Positions 1-5,952 of a DNA stretch of 7,385 bases are shown here, one piece after another. The stretch spans positions 2,434 through 9,818 of the forward strand of contig CALMOO010000118.1 of NCBI GenBank assembly GCA_937871705.1, in the 5' to 3' direction. Origin of the DNA: an uncultured Hymenobacter sp. (lineage in GTDB: Bacteria; Bacteroidota; Bacteroidia; Cytophagales; Hymenobacteraceae). The notes beneath the pieces were generated by a model. It had not been told where the DNA came from. It ran no database searches and saw only the letters and a list, made by a program, of their open reading frames with translations. A program made the position numbers and the translations under genes. Numbering within the stretch: position 1 is the stretch's first letter; every line of letters starts with the position of its first letter.

Positions 1-3000
1 GTTCCGGCTAAAAAGCCGGCCAAAAAGCCGCCCGTAGCCGCGGGCGCTACCCCCGCTTTTTTGAGCTACCTGCATTCGCCGTGGGTCGATAGCCTGATGC
101 GCACGCTCACGCCGCGGCAGCGGGTGGCGCAGCTGTTTATGGTGGCTGCTTACTCCAATCGCAAGCGCATTGATGAGGACTCAATTTCCACGCTGATAAA
201 GAATTACAGTATTGGCGGACTGATATTTTTTCAGGGCGGACCAGTGCGCCAGACGCGCATTCTCAACCGCTTTCAGAGCCAAAGCCAGGTGCCGTTGCTG
301 GTGGCAATGGATGGCGAGTGGGGCGCCGGCATGCGCCTCGACAGCGTACTGCGCTTTCCGTACCAGATGAGCCTGGGTGCGGTGCCCGCTGCCGACTCGG
401 CGCTCATCTATGACATGGGCCGCGAAGTGGCGCGGCAGTTTCAGCGGCTCGGGATGCACGTCAATTTCGCGCCGGTTGTGGATGTCAATAACAACCCGAA
501 CAACCCGGTTATCGGCTTCCGCTCGTGGGGCGAAAGCCCGGCGGCCGTGGCGCGCCTGAGCCGCCTCTATATGCGCGGCATGCAGGATGCCGGCGTGCTG
601 GCGGTGGCCAAGCACTTTCCTGGCCACGGCGACGTGGACGCCGACTCGCACCTCGACCTGCCCCTGGTGCGCGTCGATAGGGGTAGGCTCGATACATTGG
701 AGTTTCCGCCCTTTAAGGTGATGATTAAGAACGGCATAGGCGGCATGATGATAGCCCACCTCGACGTGCCAGCCCTAGACACGGCGCGCGGCCCGAGCAC
801 TTTGTCGAAGCCCATTGTGACGGGTGTGCTGCGCCAGCAACTTGGTTTTAAGGGGGTAGTGTTTACGGATGCGATGAACATGAAAGGCCTCATCAAAAAA
901 GTACCCACCGGCGAGGCCGAAGTGCGAGCCTTGCTGGCCGGCAACGACGTGTTGGAGTTCAGCAAAAACGTGCCGCTGGCCCTGCAAACTGTGCTGGCCG
1001 CCGTAGACAGCGGCCGCATCACGCAGGCCCGTATCGACGAAAGCTGCCGTCGCGTGCTGGCCCTCAAGCAATGGGCCGGGTTGCGCAAGTACCGGCCGGT
1101 TCCCGAGCAAAACCTATTTGCCGACCTCAGCCCGCCGCATGCCCGCTACCTCAGCCACCGCCTCACCGAGCGCGGCCTCACGCTGCTGCGCAACCAGAAC
1201 CAGCTGCTGCCCTTGCAGCGGCTCGATTCGGTGCGCATTGCCACGCTGGTGCTGGGGGGTAGCCCTGCCGATACCACTGATTTTCAGCGCGCCGTGGCCG
1301 ATTACGACGCCCAGGCTGCTCACTTCCACCTGCCCGCCGCGCCTACCCTGGACGAGCTAGCCGACATTCGGGCCAAGCTCTTCGGCTACGACATTGTGCT
1401 GGTGGCGCTGCAAAACCTGGGCCGCCTGCCGGCCACCAGCTTTGGCATTGCTCCCGAAGAAAACCTGCTCTTGCGCGAGCTCACCAAGCCCGGCCAGCGC
1501 GTGATACTGAGCGTATTTGGCTCGGCCTACGCCGTGGCCAAAGTGCGCGACTTTGACCGCGCTAGTGCGGTGATAATGGCGTATCAGGAAAGCACCCAGG
1601 CTCAGCAGCTGGCAGCGCAGCTCATTTTTGGAGGGGTAGGAGCCACCGGCAAGCTGCCCGTGACAGTTGCCAACAGCCTACCCGCCGGCTTCGGCCTCAC
1701 CACGCAGCCCGGCCTGCGCTTGGCCTATGCCAACCCCGAAGACGCGGGCATGAACAACCGCCTAGAAGCCCGCGTGGATAGCATTATGCAGCAGGCGCTT
1801 GCGGCCGGCGCCACGCCGGGTGGGCAGGTGCTCATTGCCCACAAGGGGGTAGTGGTGCTGCAAAAAAGCTATGGGTATAAAACAAGCGCAAATGCTGGTA
1901 ATTCTCCATTTGCTGGCGCTTCTGGCGAAGCTGTTCCGTCGGCCGCAGGCAACTTCGGCAGTGAGCCAGGAAAGGGACCAAGTGCCAACCCAATGACTGT
2001 AGTACCTGCGCGCCTACAGTCGCCGCGCTCGGTCCAGAATACGGACGTGTATGACTTGGCTTCGCTCACCAAAGTGCTGGCTGCTACCCCCGCGCTGCTC
2101 CGGCTGCAGGCGCAGGGCAAGTTCAGCCCCGATAGCACGCTCGGGCAATTCTTTCCGTTCCTGAAAAAAACTAACAAGGCCAGCCTGAAAATGCGCGACG
2201 TGCTGACCCACCAAGCCGGCCTGCCTGCCTGGATTCCGTTCTGGAAAGCCTTGGCTAAGAAGGACGGCACCTTGCGCCGCCGCTGGTTTCGGGCCGATTC
2301 GTCGGCGCGGTTTCCGCTGCCCGTTGCGCATGGGCTGTGGGGTAGGAAGAAATTGCCGGCCTACATCTACGCCCAAATCGGGGCCGCGCCGCTCAGCGCC
2401 AAGCCGGGCTACGTGTACTCCGACTTGTCATTTTACCTCTATCCCGAGCTGGTGCAGCGGCGCACGGGGCAGCCATTTGAGCAGTTCTTGGCTCAGCAGG
2501 TATACCGCCCGCTGGGCTCCAATTTGCACTTTCAGCCCCTATACCACAATTTAGCCAGCCATATTGTGCCCACCGAGTACGACTCGCTATTCCGCCGCCA
2601 GCTGCTGCACGGCTACGTCGATGATGAAGGCGCAGCCATGTTGGGCGGCATTTCGGGCCACGCCGGCTTGTTTGGCTCGGCCAACGACGTGGCGCAGCTG
2701 GCCCAAGCTTACGCCTGGGGTGGGCGCTACGGCGGCCAGCAAATCTTCGATAAAGCTATTCTGGCCGACTATACGCGCTGCCAATTTTGCCCCACCAACC
2801 GGCGCGGGCTGGCTTTCGACCGGCCCGGCGGCCCGACCGTGGGCAACACCGCGCCGGGCGCTTCGGCCAGCAGCTTTGGGCACTCGGGCTTCACGGGCAC
2901 GTACTTCTGGGTTGACCCTGAAAAGGAGCTGGTAGTGGTAGTGCTGACCAACCGGCTCAATCCCTCGCGGCGCAATAATAAGCTGAGCCAGCTTAATGTG

Positions 3001-3045
3001 CGCACCCAGATTCAGCAGGTGGCCATTGAGGCGTTGCGGCCTTAA
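1..3045 (+). CDS. GH3 beta-N-acetylglucosaminidase (NagZ type) fused to beta-lactamase-fold serine hydrolase; 5' partial
   Basis: Predicted exported enzyme of peptidoglycan turnover; 1014 codons are visible. The frame is open to the left edge, so the TTG at nt 61 is not the true start; the signal peptide should lie upstream. Residues are counted from nt 1. A basic Pro/Ala/Lys linker (1-20) precedes a GH3 barrel (about 35-360) with KHFPGHGD at 204-211, the Asp-x-His dyad of NagZ enzymes at D215/H217, and the expected nucleophile D290 in FTDAMNMKG. An alpha/beta sandwich follows (about 375-575), as in two-domain Gram-positive NagZ. The C-terminal part (about 585-1005) has serine-hydrolase motifs: S688-L-T-K691 (SxxK), Y806-S-D and H961-S-G (KTG equivalent). 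All catalytic residues are present. By family knowledge the GH3 half removes GlcNAc from muropeptides. The serine-hydrolase half may act as an AmiE-like amidase, a carboxypeptidase or an esterase; sequence alone does not decide. Residues about 627-680 are an unusual low-complexity insertion. Converges with the next gene. Confidence 0.93.
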   Translation, partial: VPAKKPAKKPPVAAGATPAFLSYLHSPWVDSLMRTLTPRQRVAQLFMVAAYSNRKRIDEDSISTLIKNYSIGGLIFFQGGPVRQTRILNRFQSQSQVPLLVAMDGEWGAGMRLDSVLRFPYQMSLGAVPAADSALIYDMGREVARQFQRLGMHVNFAPVVDVNNNPNNPVIGFRSWGESPAAVARLSRLYMRGMQDAGVLAVAKHFPGHGDVDADSHLDLPLVRVDRGRLDTLEFPPFKVMIKNGIGGMMIAHLDVPALDTARGPSTLSKPIVTGVLRQQLGFKGVVFTDAMNMKGLIKKVPTGEAEVRALLAGNDVLEFSKNVPLALQTVLAAVDSGRITQARIDESCRRVLALKQWAGLRKYRPVPEQNLFADLSPPHARYLSHRLTERGLTLLRNQNQLLPLQRLDSVRIATLVLGGSPADTTDFQRAVADYDAQAAHFHLPAAPTLDELADIRAKLFGYDIVLVALQNLGRLPATSFGIAPEENLLLRELTKPGQRVILSVFGSAYAVAKVRDFDRASAVIMAYQESTQAQQLAAQLIFGGVGATGKLPVTVANSLPAGFGLTTQPGLRLAYANPEDAGMNNRLEARVDSIMQQALAAGATPGGQVLIAHKGVVVLQKSYGYKTSANAGNSPFAGASGEAVPSAAGNFGSEPGKGPSANPMTVVPARLQSPRSVQNTDVYDLASLTKVLAATPALLRLQAQGKFSPDSTLGQFFPFLKKTNKASLKMRDVLTHQAGLPAWIPFWKALAKKDGTLRRRWFRADSSARFPLPVAHGLWGRKKLPAYIYAQIGAAPLSAKPGYVYSDLSFYLYPELVQRRTGQPFEQFLAQQVYRPLGSNLHFQPLYHNLASHIVPTEYDSLFRRQLLHGYVDDEGAAMLGGISGHAGLFGSANDVAQLAQAYAWGGRYGGQQIFDKAILADYTRCQFCPTNRRGLAFDRPGGPTVGNTAPGASASSFGHSGFTGTYFWVDPEKELVVVVLTNRLNPSRRNNKLSQLNVRTQIQQVAIEALRP
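7..30 (+). repeat. Tandem 12-bp repeat coding Ala-Lys-Lys-Pro twice
   Basis: Two adjacent 12-bp units, GCTAAAAAGCCG (7-18) and GCCAAAAAGCCG (19-30), differ at one base and encode AKKP-AKKP. They lie in the coding frame of the GH3/serine-hydrolase gene, just before the GH3 domain, and form a basic, proline-containing linker. More copies may lie left of the window edge. Confidence 0.75.
1879..2040 (+). other. Low-complexity in-frame insertion within the serine-hydrolase domain
   Basis: About 54 codons between the strand ending in SYGYK and the block NTDVYDLASLTK that carries the catalytic serine. The residues are mostly Gly, Ala, Ser, Pro and Asn, with no recognisable fold. As I recall relatives, these two blocks are joined by a loop of only about ten residues. 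Codon choice also differs from the rest of the gene: CCA four times, TCT twice, AGT twice and GGA twice, where the surrounding gene prefers CCC/CCG, AGC and GGC. A 7-bp inverted repeat, GCAAATG (1888-1894) and CATTTGC (1907-1913), lies near its left end. The boundaries are estimates without an alignment. Confidence 0.6.
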
Positions 3046-3068
3046 TAAGGGGGGTAGGGCGAGCCCAG

Positions 3069-3506
3069 CTAGCTTAGTTGGTGCACCTGCTGCTCGGTTT
3101 GCAGCCACGCTACCGCTTCGGCTTCCGTGATGCACTGGTTCATGCGGAATGGCTGGTCGGGGGCATACGTGGCGGGCTCAGGCACGGTATTGTCGGTCTG
3201 GAACTCCTGGCGCAAGCCGGGCGCCATGAAGTACACCATGCGCACGGGCGGACCTAGCTCGCGCACCAGCTGGTCGTAGTACGAGTTCAGGAGCCAGCTC
3301 AGGGTGGCAGGTGCGCTGCGGTGCCGCCGCCGGATATCGAGCAGCCAGTAGTGGGCGTCGTGCTGCCGGGCGGCGGCCAGCAAGTCGTCGTAGCCCTGCC
3401 GGGCTTCAGCCTCGGTGATGGGGCGCAGCCAGCGGCCAACTAATATTTGCGAGTCTGATTGGTAGGCAATCTCCAGGTAGTCAATAGCGGAGCAGATTAA
3501 AGGCAT
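3069..3506 (-). CDS. Small hypothetical protein, STAS/SpoIIAA-like fold suspected
   Basis: A 145-residue protein, probably cytoplasmic: no signal peptide or membrane segment. I do not recognise a named family with certainty. The order of elements resembles SpoIIAA-like (STAS/SEC14) domains common in Bacteroidota: an N-terminal strand pair (about 10-28, YLEIAYQ..ILVGRWLRP), a helix (31-50), a buried strand with an acidic end (HYWLLDIRR, 52-60), a helix containing SWLLNSYYDQL (70-80), a strand (RMVYFMAP, 89-96), and a C-terminal helix EAEAVAWL (128-135) like the usual ending of these domains. I chose the ATG at 3504-3506. The frame stays open upstream to a TTG at 3615-3617, but those 37 extra codons look like non-coding sequence and the strand that starts the domain follows the ATG directly. 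It converges with the GH3 gene and diverges from the ligase. Function unknown. Confidence 0.75.
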   Translation of the reverse strand: MPLICSAIDYLEIAYQSDSQILVGRWLRPITEAEARQGYDDLLAAARQHDAHYWLLDIRRRHRSAPATLSWLLNSYYDQLVRELGPPVRMVYFMAPGLRQEFQTDNTVPEPATYAPDQPFRMNQCITEAEAVAWLQTEQQVHQLS

Positions 3507-3665
3507 AATGCGGCATTTGGCGGACTTACTGCCGCCGGTAGCTGTCTCAACGCCCCAGTAAGTAGCAGTGTTCAGATTAAGCCGAAAAGATTCTGCCCTG
3601 GCTGGGCTCGCAAGCAAGGGCCGCCTGCTATCTTCCGCCCACTAATTTCCCACCTGCTCTCTGCC

Positions 3666-5294
3666 ATGCAAGGATTAATGATGCCTACCCCCCTGCGCAT
3701 CGCGGGGCTTATTGAACACGCCGCCAAGTGGCACGCCGACACCGAAATCGTGTCGCGCCTGCCCGAAGGTGGTCTGCACCGCTACACCTACGCCGCGGCC
3801 CACCAACGCGCCAAGCAGCTTGCCAAGGTCCTCACAAAGCTGGGTATAGAAAATGGCGACCGGGTAGGTACTCTGGCCTGGAACACGCACCGGCATTTCG
3901 AGCTGTACTACGGCATTTCGGGCATCGCCGCGGTGTGCCATACCATCAATCCGCGACTGTTTTTCGAGCAGTTGGTGTACATCATCAACCACGCCCAGGA
4001 CCGGCTGCTGTTCTTCGACCTCACGTTTTTGCCGCTGGTCGAGAAGCTGGCGCCGCACTGCCCCACGGTCGAGCAGTGGGTGCTGATGACGGGCCCTGAG
4101 CACCTGCCCACCTCCGCATCCCTACCCCCCCTTGTTAGCTACGAAGCCCTGCTGGCCGCCGAGAGCCCCGAGTTTGAGTGGCCAGTATTCGATGAGAACA
4201 CCGCTTCCTCGCTCTGCTACACTTCCGGAACCACCGACGAGCCCAAGGGCGTGCTTTACTCGCACCGCTCTACGCTGCTGCACTCCTACGCCGCCTCGCT
4301 GCCCGACTGCTTCAACTGCGGCGCTCGCGACGTGATTCTGCCGGTCGTGCCCATGTTCCACGTCAATGCCTGGGGTATTCCGTACCTGGCGCCGCTCAAC
4401 GGCTGCAAGCTCGTGCTGCCCGGCCCCGCCCTGGATGCCGCCAGCTTGTACGAGCTGTTCGAGAAAGAGAAAGTTACCTTCTCGGCCGGTGTGCCTACCA
4501 TTTGGTTTGGCTTGCTGAACTACATGCGCGAAGGCCGCCGCGAGTTCACCACCCTGCGCAAGATGATAGTGGGCGGCGCTTCGTGCCCGCCGGCGCTGCT
4601 GCGCGCCTTCTACGAAGAGTTGGGGGTAGAAATCCGCCACGCCTGGGGCATGAGCGAAACCTCGCCGCTGGGTACCGTGAGCACCCTCAAAGGCAAGAAC
4701 CTGGAGCTGCCCGGCGAGGCGCAGTTCTTCTTGAAAATCAAGCAGGGCCGCACCATTTTTGGCGTCGATATGGAAATCGTGGACGAAACCGGCCAGCCGC
4801 TGCCGCACGATGGGGTAGCCTTCGGCGACCTGCTGGTGCGCGGGCCGTTCATCGCCAGCGACTACTTCGGCGCGGCCGAGCCCGGCCAGCTCACGGCCAG
4901 CGGCTGGTTCCGCACCGGCGACGTGGCCACCATCGACCCCGACGGCTTCATGAATATCACCGACCGCTCGAAGGACGTCATCAAATCGGGCGGCGAGTGG
5001 ATTTCCAGCATCGACCTCGAAAACCTGGCCATTGCCCATCCTGCCGTGGCCGAAGCTGCCGTCATCGGCGTGCCTCACCCCAAGTGGAGCGAGCGCCCCC
5101 TGTTGGTAGTAGTGCGCAAGCCCAGCCACGAGGTATCGGCCGCCGAGCTGCTGGCCTTTCTCGACGGCAAAATCGCCCCTTGGTGGAAGCCCGACGCCGT
5201 AGAGTTTGTGGAAACCCTACCCCACACCGCCACCGGCAAGCTGCTTAAGACGCAGCTACGCAAGGACTTTGCGGGCTATGAGCTGAAAGCCTGA
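3666..5294 (+). CDS. AMP-forming acyl-CoA ligase (fatty-acid / 3-(methylthio)propionyl-CoA ligase family)
   Basis: Complete 542-residue member of the ANL adenylating superfamily, expected to be cytoplasmic. It activates a carboxylic acid with ATP to an acyl-adenylate and then forms the CoA thioester. Motifs in order: phosphate-binding loop YTSGTTDEPKG (185-195), MFHVNAWG (230-237), GMSET (328-332), GWFRTGD (413-419) with the ribose-binding Asp at 419, hinge block DRSKDVIKSGGEW (433-445), and the C-terminal catalytic Lys525 in HTATGKLLK. Overall text is closest to enzymes annotated as medium/long-chain fatty-acid or 3-(methylthio)propionyl-CoA ligases (AlkK/DmdB-like); the substrate cannot be read from sequence. 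I chose ATG 3666 because MQGLMM before the conserved PL-I--LIEHAA block matches how relatives begin, although ATG 3678 and 3681 follow an AAGGA at 3670-3674. Oddity: residue 191 is Asp where the loop usually has Gly. No neighbouring beta-oxidation or DMSP genes are visible. Confidence 0.93.
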   Translation: MQGLMMPTPLRIAGLIEHAAKWHADTEIVSRLPEGGLHRYTYAAAHQRAKQLAKVLTKLGIENGDRVGTLAWNTHRHFELYYGISGIAAVCHTINPRLFFEQLVYIINHAQDRLLFFDLTFLPLVEKLAPHCPTVEQWVLMTGPEHLPTSASLPPLVSYEALLAAESPEFEWPVFDENTASSLCYTSGTTDEPKGVLYSHRSTLLHSYAASLPDCFNCGARDVILPVVPMFHVNAWGIPYLAPLNGCKLVLPGPALDAASLYELFEKEKVTFSAGVPTIWFGLLNYMREGRREFTTLRKMIVGGASCPPALLRAFYEELGVEIRHAWGMSETSPLGTVSTLKGKNLELPGEAQFFLKIKQGRTIFGVDMEIVDETGQPLPHDGVAFGDLLVRGPFIASDYFGAAEPGQLTASGWFRTGDVATIDPDGFMNITDRSKDVIKSGGEWISSIDLENLAIAHPAVAEAAVIGVPHPKWSERPLLVVVRKPSHEVSAAELLAFLDGKIAPWWKPDAVEFVETLPHTATGKLLKTQLRKDFAGYELKA

Positions 5295-5310
5295 AATAGC
5301 ATCAAGGATA

Positions 5311-5811
5311 CTACTTCTTTTCGTCAGCAGCTACTTTATCTGCTATAATCTTTTGAAGCTCGGGCAAATGCTCCTTCACATGACGTTGCCCAATCTCCAT
5401 ACCTGTTGGCATCAAGGCTGGAATTTTAGCGGCGGCTTTCTGGCCCACAGGCGACCGATAATAGCGCGTAATTTCTAATAGTTCAGGTTCAGTAAACGCC
5501 TGAGCATAGGCATCGGCTAAATCGGGCCTTAAGGCAGACCAACTCATATACTGAGTTAGAAATGAGCGCATCTCTTTTTCAAAAGGTTTGATTTCAGGAT
5601 GCAGCTTAAGTTGCGCAGCAAGCATCTGGTCAATAATCTGATTAAACGAGGCTTCCGTGTAAATCGAGTTTAGCAGTGCTTCGGCGGCCTGATGCTGACT
5701 TGGTGTTATAGCAGGAGTTGCTACTGTAGTTTTAGTGGAGGCAGGTGCAGATTGTGCTGCAACAGAAAACCAAAACGCCGAGGCCAGAAGAGTGAGAATA
5801 AGTCTTTGCAT
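5311..5811 (-). CDS. Exported DUF2059-domain protein
   Basis: A 166-residue protein with an N-terminal signal peptide: QR, then a hydrophobic stretch LILTLLASAFWFSVAA, with likely cleavage after A19 (VAA/Q). There is no lipobox cysteine, so it should be a soluble periplasmic protein. Residues 21-37 form a Thr/Ala/Pro-rich linker. The mature part is helical, with a DUF2059-like region at about 90-135: an acidic FTEPELLEITRYYRSPVGQK segment (107-125), which is the family hallmark, then a Lys/Glu-rich tail. DUF2059 has no established biochemical function. The ATG at 5809-5811 is supported by the signal peptide following at once. By rough count the gene is about 45-50% GC, well below its neighbours. 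It probably has its own promoter, since a terminator separates it from the upstream gene. Confidence 0.87.
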   Translation of the reverse strand: MQRLILTLLASAFWFSVAAQSAPASTKTTVATPAITPSQHQAAEALLNSIYTEASFNQIIDQMLAAQLKLHPEIKPFEKEMRSFLTQYMSWSALRPDLADAYAQAFTEPELLEITRYYRSPVGQKAAAKIPALMPTGMEIGQRHVKEHLPELQKIIADKVAADEKK

Positions 5812-5825
5812 GCTGTTTTATACTT

Positions 5826-5857
5826 GAAAAATAGAAGACCCTAATAGTTGTAAAAAG
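5826..5857 (-). promoter_or_regulatory. Candidate Bacteroidota-type promoter for the DUF2059 gene
   Basis: On the minus strand TATTTTTC (5833-5826) matches the Bacteroidota -7 element TAnnTTTG at all but the last defined base. A T-run, ACTTTTTA (5858-5851), sits about 18 nt upstream where the -33 TTTG-like element belongs, though it lacks the G. The predicted transcript would begin near 5820, giving a very short leader before the ATG at 5811. The region is AT-rich, so a chance match is possible. Confidence 0.35.
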
Positions 5858-5861
5858 TGGC

Positions 5862-5876
5862 CCGCTAATATAGCGG
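5862..5876. repeat. Short dyad upstream of the DUF2059 promoter, possible operator
   Basis: CCGCTA (5862-5867) and TAGCGG (5871-5876) are perfect inverted copies around a 3-nt centre. The dyad sits just upstream of the candidate -33 element of the DUF2059 gene and is separate from the terminator to its right. It could be a regulator binding site or a small hairpin. There is no T-run beside it on either strand, so it is not itself a terminator. A 6-bp match in this space could be chance. Confidence 0.35.
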
Positions 5877-5895
5877 CAGGCACTTATGATTTAAC

Positions 5896-5933
5896 AAAAA
5901 GCCCCGTCAGCACTACGCTAACGGGACTTTTTT
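5896..5933 (-). terminator. Rho-independent terminator of the DUF2723/GT117 gene
   Basis: The arms AAAAAGCCCCGTCAGC (5896-5911) and GCTAACGGGACTTTTTT (5917-5933) flank a 5-nt loop. In minus-strand RNA the stem pairs throughout, with two G-U wobbles, and ends in a U-run complementary to 5896-5900. In plus-strand RNA the same two positions are C-A mismatches. The structure therefore favours minus-strand transcription and lies 19 nt past the stop codon of the gene at 5953. It may stop plus-strand transcription weakly as well. Confidence 0.88.
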
Positions 5934-5952
5934 AGGATAAAGCAAGCAAAGC

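Noticed and set aside
567..1088. Minus-strand open frame of 173 codons inside the GH3 domain, with other antisense frames at 181-759 and 775-1110
   Set aside because: Three mutually overlapping antisense frames within a well-supported GH3 coding region; none has recognisable content.
3046..3068. Possible terminator between the convergent genes 1 and 2 (CCTTA-A-TAAGG at the stop codon)
   Set aside because: The stem is only 5 bp around one base, AT-rich and without a T-run; the gap instead contains a GGGGTAG copy.
2587..3135. Minus-strand open frame of 182 codons spanning the 3' end of gene 1 and the end of gene 2
   Set aside because: It overlaps two better supported coding regions and reads as Ala/Arg-rich shadow sequence.
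3516..3546. TTTG followed 19 nt later by TAGCTGTC, a possible plus-strand promoter for the ligase
   Set aside because: The -7 box matches the Bacteroidota consensus at only four of six defined positions and would imply a leader of about 110 nt; no other convincing promoter was seen in 3507-3665.
3524..3563. 8-bp inverted repeat ACTTACTG / CAGTAAGT in the divergent intergenic region
   Set aside because: One such match in about 160 nt is not clearly above chance and nothing else supports an operator here.
3507..3617. N-terminal extension of the small hypothetical protein to the TTG at 3617
   Set aside because: The 37 additional residues look non-coding, and the ATG at 3506 immediately precedes the first predicted strand of the domain.
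4122..5129. Long open frame of 335 codons on the minus strand opposite the acyl-CoA ligase
   Set aside because: It lies wholly antisense to a gene with all family motifs, has a His/Gly/Ala/Arg-biased composition typical of GC-rich shadow frames, and shows no recognisable domain.
4502..5248. 248-codon plus-strand open frame overlapping the ligase in another phase
   Set aside because: Arg/Pro/His-rich translation without domain features; explained by GC-rich third positions of the ligase frame.
5295..5310. Terminator in the gap between the ligase and the DUF2059 gene
   Set aside because: Only a weak GCTAT...ATAGC pairing is visible, with no T-run on either strand.
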